Assembly: GCA_949152475.1 (NCBI GenBank)
Contig: OX424568.1
Coordinates: forward strand, 4,563,667-4,627,666
DNA length: 64,000 nt
Direction of reading: 5' to 3'
Origin: Terebella lapidaria
Lineage: Eukaryota; Annelida; Polychaeta; Terebellida; Terebellidae
Positions 46,856 through 60,204 of this stretch are shown here, one piece after another. A program made the translations under genes and the position numbers. The number at the start of each line of letters is the position of its first letter. The stretch's first letter is position 1. The notes beneath the pieces were generated by a model. It worked only from the letters and a program-made list of their open reading frames with translations, was not told the DNA's origin and did not search any database.

Positions 46856-49465
46856 TTATACCCAATTTTGAACTCTACAATATTGAGAGTGTTCATGATT
46901 ACTATATTAATGATAGTAATTCCTAATGAATCAGCATTATTGAAAAATGATTACACATTATGAAATCAATACATATATCATCTCGGAATCAGGAAATGGG
47001 TAAACACTATTTTTCGTCGGCCATCTTGTATTCATGTAGGTTAATATCGTTGTATATAATGTTATTTTCGGGAGATATCATGGAATATATTCTGTTGCAA
47101 TTAACAATTTGGTGGGTCATTTGGGAAATTGACACCTATATCACTGTATATAAAATATGAGTGTCTAGTTGGCTTCCTCGGGTGAGAAAACCTAGGAATG
47201 GAATCTTTTGTCTCGATATGAAACATTAGGAGAATTATAATGACCATTTCAATATTTGGTCATGTTTAGGGTTCAGGTCATGTTGTTGTCAACGCTGTAA
47301 TGCTAACTTTTTGGCAGCTGATGCCGACACATGGGGAGTAAAACATGTTTTATGTAAAATTCTGACCATATTAAGTTAGATCGGGGATTCGATGCAGTGT
47401 AGGAGATACCAGTGGACAAGTCTGTACTGTCCAATTATCCATAGGAAACTGATTCGTTCAGAAATAGGCCCTCGCCCACAGATGTGGTCCACAAATATCC
47501 AACCGAGTGTGAGCAATACCTCAGAAAAGCGAGGTTGACCTTAAGATGCAGTGAGACCCACCATCTTGGAAGCCATTTTTTGCTCAGGGCAGAACCGCAC
47601 CAAAAAGGAGTCATTTGTTATGAATTATTGAGTAATACTAGGTCTAAAATTTCAGGTTGTGGTAGCAGATTAGTCAGTTCTCAACATTTAAAAAATATGT
47701 TGGTAACCCATGTGGGTCTGGATCCATCCGGATCAAAACCCAATTTTACGCGTAGCGGTTCTCAAACTGAGTGAAGACAGGTCCCTAGGGACCTCAGTGT
47801 TTAGAAAGTTATATCTGTGTAATATTCGAGCCGAGCCTTACATTTTTGACTTTCTCTATAGGTACGTGAGAAATTGTCATCGTTCTCACTGCATTTTCAA
47901 GAAAACCGCCATTTTTCATTTTCAGCACGTTTTGGGGGCAACATTGATGTAACAAATCTGCATTGAAATAGGCGACAATGCATAGTTTGTGGCACTTACT
48001 ATTAATCCTTGGGATGTATTCTTCATCTGTACATATCCATTACAACAGTTGTTAAGTTATTTTGTTGTAAAAACACAATCCAAATGATAACATTTCAAAA
48101 CAGTTTTGGCAAAACGGCATGTTTGTATTCCTAAATCACGTGATCAAGATGATACGTCATTGTATCATTACACATCCCAAGAGCTGATCGGTGCCTCATT
48201 ATAACAGGAATAATAATAGTATAATAATCGACTTTTCGAGCTGTAATGGAGATGCTCTAAGTAAATTCAAGTAATACACAGATAAATAACATTTCTTCAA
48301 TGCCACAATACCGAATAATCCGGGACTATTTGCATTGCTGCCGCACACGTAATTGGGCAACGAATGACTCAGGACTTTTATTCGCCAGATGGCGCATTGA
48401 ATGTTTCCAGGAATTTCCCAAACAACAAAAAAGTTTTGAGGCACTGTCGTCAATCAAAACACTTGAGCTAGTCCAAAATGACTGATTTACATACAGGAAT
48501 GTTATACGCCAATGAGTTACAACGATCCAACAACTGTCAACGTCTGCAGGTGAATATATCACGTACGCAACCCATTCCAGGACACATGTGCTTTGCCCTT
48601 CAATCCGACTCGGAACCGATCGGAAGTAAACATTTGTCCTATGTAAGCAATGACAATAATTTACCGACGGAGTGGGGAATTCCCGCGCCAACGAACATCG
48701 GGTTATATTCGACGAATTTAACGATTTACCCTTAAAACAACATGTGAATCCTGATGAGGGTGATAAATGTACTCAATTTGCTATGTTCGAATAAGCTGTT
48801 AAGCGATATATTCCAAAGAACATTGAATTAACGTCAGATGACAGCAAATATTGCAAATCACCGCCTTCCCAGCATGTTCGCCTTCCCAGGATGCTTTGCG
48901 AAGAACCCCTTCAATTTGGATTTTTGTTTTAGGCGGAGCCTATATGTTTTGATAAATCGCACGATACAATGAACGCAGGGAAAGATTTCCCGACATAGCT
49001 GACACAGCTCATGCAAATAATCCGAATTCAAGGCCAGAAAATATATAAATATCTATGTACTCAAAGAGTATATGGATTTTAGAAGGTGAATAAGCCTGTT
49101 GTAGATGAACGGCATAGGAAGTAGCCAAGTATGTACAATTATAGTACATACGTACATGTATGCATTAGCCCCGCTGTGACTGACCGCAATGTCTTCTCGT
49201 GTTTATTAGCCAGTAGATGATGCTACATTTGCGTACAGGTCACTTTGTATTTGTGAGATAATGAGAACAAAACGCATTAGCCAAATCCTGACAATTGTGG
49301 TTATAATGAATGTTTGAGAATGAGCCATGGTCACATAAAATATTACTTGCTAAAATCTTAATAATTTTACAAATTAAGGAGATATTTTTAATGAATTGCA
49401 ATCAAAAAGGTGATTATCTGATTGGAATACACAGAGAACCTACATGTAATTGAAGAAAATATTGC
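46856..49465. other. intergenic, nothing recognised
   Basis: Open frames of up to 121 codons on both strands overlap each other and show no domain. No repeat structure was recognised. Confidence 0.4.
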
Positions 49466-50313
49466 CCCATTGCCAGAGCCAGATTAACGTAGGGGCTATT
49501 GGGGCTGCAGCCCCAGGCCCATAGGCCCAGCAAGAAAAAATAGGCCCCAATTCTCACAAAAGCGATACAGTTTTGTTTCAACTACGGGGCCTATTTTTAA
49601 CTGCACTGTTTTTGTTTAAAACTTGGGTCCTGCTTTTGCGAGTGCTTATTTGTCCCTTTTTCTCACTCATAGGCCTATTGTATGCCGCATATTGAAACCG
49701 TGTTTTTTTTACAACTTGGGGACCTATATTTTTCTGCGGGTGCTAGTGTGTTTCCTTTTCACACATATGGGTTTAGGCCTATATAAGGTCTCCATGATAG
49801 GCCTCCGTGATAGGCCTGCACCTGCCATCAACAGATTTGCACACAAAAAGGCCAAAAGTACATATGTATGATCATAAAATAAAAATTGATTACATCGGAA
49901 ATTTGTGTTTTACTGTTATAAACAACTGCATATACCACAATATGTTGGATTTTTTATTCTGAAAAAATCCCAGTTTTTTTCAGTGGGTCAACTTCAATAA
50001 TTATTCGGAATCCTCGATAAATTAAAAAAAAAAAAGAAATCTACCGGATTTATAACAATAGATCTAGGCCAAATTACTTTTTCAGTCCTTTCACTCTTTA
50101 GTGGAAAAAAGTTCAAAATTCGAATCCGATTTGAATGTCTAAATATCGCATAAATTCTTCCACAGATACACACCAAATTGCTCAACTCAAAAAACAAAAA
50201 AGTAATATTTTTCTCCGCCGTAAGCCCCGAACCCCCAGACCGGATAGCTTTAGACCCATTTATATTTTCCAGCCCCAGGCCCCTCTGTCCTTTAATCCGC
50301 CCCTGCCCATTGC
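49466..50313. mobile_element. non-autonomous hAT element with perfect 8-bp target duplication
   Basis: CCCATTGC stands at 49466-49473 and 50306-50313. The element 49474-50305 (832 bp) begins CAGAGCCAGATTAACG and ends CTTTAATCCGCCCCTG; reversed, the end reads CAGGGGCGGATTAAAG. CAGGGGCGGAT-type ends and 8-bp duplications are hAT hallmarks. The inside is CCC/GGCCCA- and poly-T-rich and encodes no transposase. Confidence 0.85.
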
Positions 50314-51192
50314 CGTAGATCAACAACAATAACAATATTCGACACGTAATGGAGCAATGTATGGGAGTGTTTTCTGAATGAACAGATAGCAATTACTTTG
50401 TCCCTGTTCGGGTTTAACTCAGTATTCTTTGCATGCATACAAGTCATGATACCAGGGGAAAAAAAGTCAGAGAAATATCCGAAGATTACGCGCAAACACA
50501 TGCACATATTCATATATTTTATTTACTTATCGAAATTGAAAAGCAAAGTCAAAGTCAAAGAACGGTATACCGTTCTGTATACCGTAGGCATCAAATGTAG
50601 CTTTCTGATCCGCCATTAGTGCTATTAGTGGCGACACAACCAGCACGATGTGTGGAGCATTATCCAGTTCAATCTGATTAACATGAATACATCTCAAGTT
50701 ATCATCACTTTCTTATCAGACTGTGGGGGAGGTGTTTAAAACATATATGTGAGAGTATATGATAAATCTATCTAATTTAATCTAGCACTATTTGACTATA
50801 CATTTCACCATATCGCTTATTTATCTCAATAATCATTTCGCTATTGTCCTGGAATAGAAAATTATTGTTGTGTTTATTTCATTCACTTCTAGGATCATAT
50901 AGACTAATTCTCCACAATAATTTGTATTTACATACCACTAATGTCCAAGTCAATAACATGTGTCTCCTCCAGCAAGATTCTAAATGTTTTTACATCAATG
51001 TACATTAGGTGTACATCATGCCTATTCTCAATGAACTACCAAAGACTTTTTTTCAAATAGTAAATGGGCATACCTTGTCCATGATGAGAGGTGCAACTGT
51101 ATACACAAAACTTTTCCCGTATCCCGTTGGAAGCACTCCCAAAACATTTTTCCTGTTGCATATGTGCCAGATTATGTCCAGTTGTTCCTGCT
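50314..51192. other. intergenic with an 18-bp palindrome
   Basis: AGAACGGTATACCGTTCT at 50559-50576 is a perfect palindrome. It is followed by a partial echo GTATACCGTA. No gene was recognised. Confidence 0.5.
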
Positions 51193-51585
51193 TTAACGTA
51201 GTCCGCTACAAACAGTGAGGTAACGGATAGTCAAAATTTAAAAGTCATTTCTTGAATATTATCTCTTCAAAATGACATTATTTTATAGAGTAAGTGATCA
51301 GCATCCTAATACTGAAAAGAAAATAGGGGGTCACCGTGCTCGTTTCTTCTACATATTAGATCAAAATCACACATATTTACCTAAAATGACATAAATTCTG
51401 GCATTTTTGCACATTTTTTTGTCCATATTCACATCTTGCATCGTGTTTTCTTTTCAGTTTTAGGATGCTGAACAGTTACTCTATAAAATATATCATTTTG
51501 AAGCTCTAGATAATGTTGATACAGGTATTTATTTTGAAAAACACTTTGACCTCCTCCCCTCACTGTTTGGAGCGGACTACCTTAA
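51193..51585. mobile_element. TTAA-flanked palindromic MITE, copy 2
   Basis: TTAA at 51193-51196 and 51582-51585. Ends CGTAGTCCGCTACAAACAGT and, reversed, GGTAGTCCGCTCCAAACAGT. It is about 90% identical by eye to 26973-27399, slightly shorter in the middle. Confidence 0.78.
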
Positions 51586-53726
51586 CTGTATCTTGAATCT
51601 TTCTTCATAGTGGTTCTTGTATATTCCACTGATTTCTTCTTTGGAAAACATTGTCGGCAAAAAATTAAAATACTTTTGTTGATGTCAAAGGTTACTCGTT
51701 GTCAAGTGTCACCTCATACATGTACATCTCCTGTCCAGTCTATGTGTGTGATATTCAATGTGTTTACGCCTTTTCTATATCTTGTTCTAGTTTGCATTCA
51801 CCAATAAACCTTGCCCTCACCTGATTGGCTGAGCGTTTGACAGTCAGCTGAAAGCGGGGGGAGGCGCCATTAAATTGTAAACACAAAAAAACCGCGAGAT
51901 GTAGCGGGTGGATTATGATAGATTATTTGATAATGTCGCCATATGTCAGACACCTAATTGCGTTTACAGAAGGACAACAACACACAGTAAGTGGAAATCA
52001 AGTTTATTTCAGCATATAATGCAAACTTTGGAGGAAAAAACAACAACCGTTATAGCCGGTTATAGCGGGAATCTCGTAGGGAATTTTATGCATGGCCTTA
52101 CGCGTAACTCTGTTACGCTGCGGAATTACATGCAAGCCCATGTGCATCAACAGCTGACCAGCATGTAAACAACACTGATATGCGGGTCACGTGTGTGGTT
52201 AACCCTATCATTTGCCATGTCCGGCACATGGGAAGGTCCGATGCCAGCCATTTGTAGAATTTGGTCTGTCAACTCAGGGACATGCACACATTTTGGCCAG
52301 TGCAACAAGTTAGTATTTGTTTAATTTTTATACCAACGAACAGTGTTTGTTTATTATTGATACTGATTAGGACAGGCGGTCTATTTACACAGGAAAGCAC
52401 AGGAACTGAATAATGAACATGTTGTTGATAATTTAAATTGCCGGTACCATACTAGTCCTATCTCTGAGACAGGACTGTTACGCTGCGGAATTAGTACCAT
52501 ACAGTATATGGGTAGACCATCTACTGGTACTAGTATGTCTTAAATTTATTTCCAGAACTAGTACTTAGGGATCATTCGTTGATGCATCCAAAATTGCTAT
52601 TATTCGGTTCATATTTCACTATTTGAACATTCGTTATGGACAAAAAATTGGCACGAAATGTGTCATGAAATATTGACATTAAACTACAACAGCTTCATCG
52701 ACTCCATGGAAAATGCTGTTGAAATTAACTGTACTTCTCGTTATTTCCGATACTTAGTTCGTACAACATAGTAGCAGCATAGAAAACAGCCAAAACTTTC
52801 TAACTAATTATCTAATATCACAGACGAGTACCTGTTCGGTTTGATTCCCATGACACGAATAATTGGTTCCTACTTCAGTCATTCCGCCACTACTTAAATT
52901 GTGTGTCAAGTTTTGTGTGTCAAAATTGTGTGTCAATATTCCACTGGCATGCCAGAGGTTGCAGGTTTCAATCCTACATGTACCCAGTCTAGCATACTGT
53001 ACACCCAAAATTTACTTATGAATATTTCACAAATTACATGTTCACTTTACTTTTTTATTTGCAGGCCTCTACCACATGACAATTAGGGGAAGGGGGGTGT
53101 TCAGCCCTCCCCCCCCCCCCGGACAATGAACCCCACCCACGTCTCTAAATCCTGCATCTTGCATCATGCCATGTGAACACATGCAATCACCAGAGCACCA
53201 GATTACAGATTCTGTCACCAGATGACAGAATGGATATTATGGATGTGTTGCTACGTGTTTTACCCGTATTATTGATGAGGTTGATAACAGCTAATCACTG
53301 TGATGTGATTTAGCTGTTTGATTGGTGCCACATGAAGTGGATCCCCAGTTGGATATACTCACTAGCTGGATAAGTGTGTGCTGCTACAGAGATTGAAATT
53401 GTGGGTCTGACTAGCAACATCGTCTCCGAAGCGACGAAGAAAACTGTGTCATGTGTATCTACCCAAATTGGACATATTGGCAAGTCGATACATGTATGTG
53501 CTAAAAGACCTACTCTGTGCTGCAGATATACTGTGAGTACTAATTTACATAGATATAATGTGGCTTGCATACCGAGATGTGAACAGTATTATCTGGTTTA
53601 GATATCATGTGGAGAGTTTGTATTTCCATGTAATGCCTGACAATATCATGTTTGGACCTGGGATGCTATGCCTCCAGCAGTTGCATGAACTTTTGCAAAC
53701 AGGCTGAATTGAATGACAATGTTTTT
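51586..53726. other. intergenic, nothing firm
   Basis: An 86-codon plus frame (51908-52168) has no recognised domain. The word CTGTTACGCTGCGGAATTA occurs at about 52112 and 52476. A poly-C run lies near 53107. No gene could be supported. Confidence 0.4.
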
Positions 53727-54530
53727 AGGTTACCGGACCTATGGTCCGCGTCGTAGTCAGCGTCGGCGCCGTCCGTCCACATTTTCAGGTTACCGGACCT
53801 TTGGTCCGATAACCTATTGCCGTGGCGTTGCGTCCGTCGTCCGTCGTCGTCCGTCGTCGTCCGTCGGCGTCCCTCATCGTCCGTCTACATTTTTATCTTT
53901 AAAGTTTACGATCGAATCTTTCTGAAATTTTGCACAAAAATGCCTAAAAATATTTCGAGAGGGAGGTATTTTTTAGTTTTTTTATTTTCGCAATTATTTC
54001 AAAATGGCGGACGTTTTCGTCGAAAAATGGCCAATTTTGGACTTTGGCTGTCGTTTTCTCAAAATCTGTTCAGTAACTTTTTTTCTTATTCATGCATAAC
54101 ACTCCTCATATCTACCTCTTTGACATGTATAAATTTCGTTGCCCTTGAATCGCTCAAAGTGGGCCATTTTGGGCCCAAACTCGGTCCAAATGGGACTTTC
54201 CCATGTTAAATTCTCCTATGCTTTATAATGGGACACATTAAGCCTAATATCTCACTTAATATTGAAATTAGAGACTAGGAATCAATTGTGGACATATAGG
54301 AAATGATATATGCTGAATATTGTCGTGACCTTGAATTTGACCTTTGACCTCATTTTCAAGGTCACAGGACATAATGGCTAATATCTCGCTTATTATCGAC
54401 TTTACAGCTTTGGAATCAATTGTTGACATACAGCAAATGATAAATGCTGAATATTCTGTAGACCTTTAATTTGACATTTGATTTGATTTTCAAGGTCACA
54501 GGACATGATGATTATTATCTCTTTCATTAT
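53727..54530 (+). mobile_element. Helentron-like element, nested 5' copies (copies 3 and 4)
   Basis: AGGTTACCGGACC begins at 53727 after a T run. About 60 bp later, after CACATTTTC, a second AGGTTACCGGACC begins at 53787 and continues with the full leader, the CGTCCGTCGTC run and about one and a half of the 134-bp units before fading near 54530. The second copy appears to sit in the T run of the leader of the first. Confidence 0.75.
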
Positions 54531-56828
54531 TGAATTTCCAGTATACAATTTTCATATGAGCATTTGAGTACTGTTTTTCTATTATACAGGAAACTATTGA
54601 AATATTGAACATATATGGTAAATACATTTATTGAGAAACAGCCTGATTGCATCATGACCTAGCATATTGTCATTATGGTTAAGTACAAATGCTGGTATTT
54701 TTTATGTCAGTTATTCTGAGCCACTTTCTTGGCAACTAATATAGAGAAAAGAATTTACTGACCAATTGGATAAGTGTGTGTGCCTATGATAAAAGTGAAT
54801 CAATAAATGAAACTAATGTCAAACAACTTGTAATCAAGAATTAAATTAACGATGGTTTTAATACTTGTGTTTCATGCTTGGTAGGTAATACTAGGTATAT
54901 TAATTTACTGAATTTTGTAAATAAAAATTTTTAATTAATCACTTTTATAAATTCCACTTGTACATGTTCTTGTATGTGTTGGCATGGCAGAATTGAACCA
55001 TTTACAATATTAATAATGAAAAATATATATGTTCTGAAAATATGTTGTGTATTCAGTTATTTATTAGTAGTATTTAACCTCAGTAATGCAGATTAATATG
55101 ACAGCTTGAGCAGTATACTGACTTGTTCTTGACATGCACATCATGTACTAGTATTTGAGCTTCTATGAACATGAGGAAAGCAGTGTGCACCTTGCAGGTG
55201 TGTTACACATGACTGCACACACAGTCCAGGCAGGTGCCTGTAGCATGTGGCACACAAGATTCCTGTAAACAAAGTATATCTGCTTGTTCTCACTTATTCA
55301 ACTTATTTGTCATACATCTTCCCCTTCCAGACAATGAATGAATGTTCCATAGGTGTACAAGGGTTAAAAAAGTAGTCCCCTTGGAAGTGAACCTGTGGCC
55401 ATGATGGATTTGTTGTTCAGTTGTCACAGCAGAGTCAACTTCAAAAATCCATTGTATGGTTTTGAGGGGGAAATCTAAAAAAGTAAGGCTCGGCTCATAG
55501 ACTTGGGTATGTGGCAATTGTTGGAAAAATAGTTAGCAGATTTCTTAATGTATATTTCTATATGAACGGTGACGCGTAAAATTGTGTAATTTAACTTTGT
55601 CATTTGGCATCCTAAAATTTGATTAAATACTTCAAAATTCTTCTTTAATATAATATTGCTTGCTCAAATGCTATTTCTAGTCCTTTTTCCCCATATTGGG
55701 TTTGATAAAACTACACAAAAAAATGGTGGGTATTTCTGAATCTTAAATTCACACTCCAGTGCTCCTTGAGCCCTACACTCACTCGAGTATGAGTGGAGGA
55801 TGAGTGTGAATGAGCTTTCAGAACACAGGCCATAGTATTTTATGATGAAATTGTGCACGATACAGGCTCAGACAAACAGTTGAATTTTGTATGACCCCCA
55901 TGCAGTAAATTACAAAGAAAAGATGTCGCCGGGAAGACGTTTTGTGACCCAGGTTTACTGTAACAGCTCTGTCTTGATTTCTTGATTTCCAAACTGTCGC
56001 CAAAACTTACTACATTTACTGGTCCGTGCAACCAAATATTCCGATGTGTTCATCTAAAAAAAAAACTGTTACCAGATATATGAATGAATATTGATTGAAG
56101 GAAATTTTCATTTTATTTTCACTTGATTTGCACACTTTTACACTCTCATTCAGAAACTCATGCAACCATAGTGAACACATTCATTCATAAATCCTTATCA
56201 ATCAACTATCCACCATGAGTGCCGCCTGTTAAGAATCCTATATGGTACACACAGACTGAAGTCTCTAATTCCGAACTCTTTGAGTGAACATTTGGTCATA
56301 GAAGCGAAATGTCTGAGGAAAAATATCGACAATTAAAGTCCTTGGCCATCCTCTTAGTGTTTTGAATAAGACCGCGTTTCGGTCAATATATTGTCGTAGT
56401 TTCTTCCACTGTTTGCTGTGTTTGAAATTTTCTCAATGTTATTCTTTGTTCGACAGATTTATACATATATTCAACCACTCCGTCACTCGTCATAAAACAT
56501 GTCAGATATCCTATATAGTAACCATCGTCTTGACCTTACTTGACATCATTGAAATTGAATACCATAAAAGCTGGAGATAGCATTCATTCGGATGACATGA
56601 CATTCGGAACGTTTGGTATTTAAGCCATTTTCGCACTAAATAATGGAGGTACATTATCGAAAGTATACATTATCGAAAGCATACAAAAACGTATACAATT
56701 CTTCGTGTGTTTCTGTATATTGACCCACCTTGCCTTATAAAGATAATCCAATTTTCACAGATTAATCATGCATGACTAAAATTAATCGATATTCATATGG
56801 CATGGTCGATGCTGACCAGTAACTAAAT
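54531..56828. other. intergenic, nothing recognised
   Basis: AT-rich. A small inverted CACTCACTCGAGTATGAGTG motif lies near 55780. No gene was recognised. Confidence 0.4.
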
Positions 56829-57028
56829 TTGTCAACAATACTGACTTGGCTATGCATGTCACATGTGTCCGAACGATTCTTCCAGAAGAGGATATGAAAT
56901 GCAAGGTGTCTTGAAATGCAAGGGTCTTTTGCATTTGTCAACAATACTGACTTGGCTATGCATGTGAGAACGATTCTTCCAGAAGAGGATATGAAATGCA
57001 AGGTGTCTTGAAATGCAAGGGTCTTTAC
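56829..57028. repeat. tandem duplication, 106-bp unit
   Basis: Two copies start TTGTCAACAATACTGACTTG and share GAACGATTCTTCCAGAAGAG and GAAATGCAAGGGTCTTT. The second lacks about a dozen bases. Confidence 0.88.
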
Positions 57029-57613
57029 CGAATGACTTCATTGAATTTGCAATTGACGCAGGTACCCAATTATCACCGTACCCAAATGGCCCCATTTACA
57101 GGCGAGTCCAGTTTGATTCTTTAGTCATTGTAAGATGCTGGTTTATCCTGGTATTTTGCCATTTAAAAAAAAATATGACAGATACAAATGCACCTTCAAT
57201 TGGTTCGAGAAGTTTCACACGTGCGAAATTGGTTCCCACTTCCGATTGATGAATCTGTTTTGTACGATTTTGTGTTCTATTCTTGTTCTTTTAATTGTTC
57301 AATGTGAACTTGGATATGATGAAACCTACTTAAACATTGTGTTAATACATGTACCTGTATCTTGTGTGTCAAAAAGGCACATATGATATGTCGATAACAA
57401 TCTTTTGAATCATTTCATTCGCAGGTCGCGTTTCTAAAAACAATCTTGAGTATAATGTGTCTTTTGTTCACCTGGACAAGATGTTTGAAATCGCGAAATG
57501 TCAGCCGATAATTCTTCCACGCGACTGTACACTGTAAACATCCCCAGTTGGGCAGAACAAATTCTAATGGTCACATATTGCTCCGACTTCTGTGACAAAT
57601 ATCCGAGTAGCGG

Positions 57614-57620
57614 TATATAA
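57614..57620 (+). promoter_or_regulatory. TATA box of the EGF-WAP gene
   Basis: TATATAA lies 53 nt before the proposed ATG. This leaves room for a start of transcription near 57645 and a 5' UTR of about 30 nt. The region just around is GC-richer than its flanks. Confidence 0.6.
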
Positions 57621-57672
57621 GAAATTTGACGGCGATGACGTTTATACCTGCACACTGGGTGGATATACCGCC

Positions 57673-59532
57673 ATGGACTCCACAGCTACGTGTCTGCTGT
57701 ATGCACTGTGTAAGAAAAGCAATATTTTATATCTTCTAATTACTCAACTCACCGTAAACTTCGAGCTAACAATTTGAATAAAAAAATAGCGAGAAGGCTT
57801 ACTTCTTTTTTAACATTTACTTTATATGCAAATGGAAGAAATAACGAAATATTTCAAAGACATTCCTCATACACGAATAATGCTGTCATGTCTTATCATA
57901 TAGAGTTTCGCATATAACAGTGTCTAGATATGACAAAAATAAATCTGCGAATAATGATTCACTTCCATCCTAATCATATGAAGTGAATGTGATTTTCCTA
58001 GTGTATTAAGATGATGTACAGTGGACTAGTAAGCTGATCTTGAATTGATATATCATTAGTTTTAAGTACGGGCATTTGCTTCCATTTCAGTGGTAGTGCT
58101 GAGCTGTCAAGCGGGTTCTCTGAAAGCCGAATCGCTCCCGTTTAACCCATGTTGGGTAAGGACTCAATGCAACCAAGTTGCTTTAGATTTCAAAAACCAT
58201 TGACAATTGGAATGTATGACAATTGATGAAAATTGGAATATACATAGATATTTGCTCAGTTCAGTAAGTATCTCATTTCTTGATATTTTTTTTGACGGGC
58301 CAGCGAAAAATTGTTTCGGGTTAAAAATCAAGTCACTGTGTGTTTTGATAAATTTCAAAACTAAAATGAAAAAATATGTACATGTACAAGGTACAATATC
58401 TTTTGTACCTTTGATCATTTTGCGTAATAATGAAGCTGTTTGATTTTAGATATTGGCACATTGAAATATGAAGTGATATATGACGATTCGAGTAGTGACC
58501 TTGAATTTGAATGGGTCAAATAATATTTTTCAGGTGATAGATTGTGCTCCGGGATTTCTATGTAGAGTCGTCAACGGAGAAGGAGTTTGTGGTGAGTTAA
58601 ATGATACTTTCGAAAAAATTATTTGAACGTATTTGATCTATAATGTGGAAAAATGGAATGCAGACTCCATGCCAAGAATGCTGCAAACCCCTGATTATAA
58701 CACGGTATATACACTGAAAGTACATAGCGGTATGTGGTTGGAAGGTCAATTGACGATTTTACCCAAGGAATTTGATTAGCGAGTTATGCGAATGGACACA
58801 CTGAAATATACATTTTCAAAATAAGAAGCAATGCTCTTACAGACCCAGACGACTGCCAGAATAATAGGTGCTCAAATGGCGGGACCTGTATAGATGCCAT
58901 CAACGGTTTCGCGTGTCAGTGTAGCTCACAATACACAGGACGCACGTGCGAAATGCGTAAGTGTGGGTGGGATCCGACATCAATATCCAGTCCACCATGA
59001 CATGGTAAATCCACTCAGTGTCGAATCATCATCTAGCCTATTATGCTGAGCTGTGGTGTTCGACATGTTCGAATAGCGAATGAATGCTCAGAACTGTTAC
59101 TGCAAATGATCACAGATTGAATTCGAAGAACTATACATTTTTCATGCTTAAATCAAAACCATCGACTGAAATATGGTTTGAAAGATAATTTTCTCTGATC
59201 TTTTTTTCTCAATTATATATGTGCAGTTGCCCCGGTGCCCGGGGAGTGCCCGCCTCTGGTCCCAGGCACCGTCGGGATCTGCGTCGAATTGTGTTTCGGA
59301 GATGACAGCTGTGCAGGCATTAACAAGTGTTGCTCCAATGGCTGCGGACACGTCTGCAAAGGGCGTGAGTAAACAGTTTATCCGGAAGTGCAAAGTCCAT
59401 CGTAACAGCAAAGACTTGTATCTGCACTAGATCTATGTGTACCTGTTGAGGAAACACCAAGATATGAACGATTTGAAAATTAACTAAAACTATCTCCTAG
59501 GGATTGTATTCGGGTCACGTGACTCGAATTAA
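57673..59532 (+). CDS. secreted EGF-WAP protein, six small exons
   Basis: Exons 57673-57709, 58091-58155, 58534-58591, 58843-58956, 59227-59364 and, tentatively, 59501-59532. All junctions are GT-AG and the phases fit (1, 0, 1, 1, 1). The start has a strong context (ACCGCCATGG). Exons 1-2 encode a signal peptide ([20 protein letters not shown]). Exons 2-3 encode a short Cys motif ([17 protein letters not shown]). Exon 4 is one EGF domain with six cysteines and a calcium-type pattern (DPDDC...[10 protein letters not shown]). Exon 5 is a complete eight-cysteine WAP four-disulfide core ([14 protein letters not shown]...[11 protein letters not shown]). The last exon would add [10 protein letters not shown] and a stop, for about 147 aa; it rests on phase and a modest acceptor only. 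WAP proteins are often protease inhibitors or antimicrobial, and EGF and WAP modules occur in shell-matrix and mucus proteins; the function here is inference. Confidence 0.8.
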
Positions 59533-60204
59533 AGGGACCTGAACGTTTCCTGTGAAATCTATATACGTTTCATTTTATCTGAAAGCGTTAAATACATGTA
59601 TGTGTGGTTTGAAAGGATATGGTATTGGAACGAAATGTGGTGACAGGGCACGTATGTGCTGTTTACTAGTATGTTGCTACAAACTTTCGAAATCAAAAGA
59701 CATATTGATCCATTTCCGGTTCTGTACATATTAATCATAGTCGAAGAAATGTAAATATAAACTGAATATATGTTCCACCGCCCAAACGTTCAGTTAAAGA
59801 GATTGATAACAGGGATGATATTTGACGTTTAGGATTAATTCTTACGTACCTATACAGTATATATTTTGGTTTCATTGTTGGTTTTCATGTGATATAAAAC
59901 CCTGGAGGTGTAATATCTGACTAAATCGCCGTTGATATCACTAGTTATTTTGTGCTCATGCTCATGGGATTTATGGGAGATAATCACTGATGACATTCGA
60001 GGTAATATCACTATCTGTTAGTGATATGCATTATCTCACACATATAAACATTCATTTATACGCATGCGGTATACATGAAGCATGTGATATTCACTTCACT
60101 TTCTGCATTGTAAAGTCACAACGCGCATATATATCACAATAGTGATAGAAAACTCAACTTTCAAATGATCGACCGTTATGATTACATGGTGAAAAGAACT
60201 ATGC
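59533..60204. other. downstream flank of the EGF-WAP gene
   Basis: Holds the presumed 3' UTR. Only a variant AATATA-like signal was seen near 59753. Nothing else was recognised. Confidence 0.4.

Noticed and set aside
51908-52168. 86-codon plus frame with Cys and His residues
   Set aside because: No recognisable domain, start context or partner exons; chance is a sufficient explanation.
53713-54209. Open frames in the leader of the Helentron-like element
   Set aside because: They follow CGTCCGTC repeats and non-coding leader sequence found in several copies without frame conservation.
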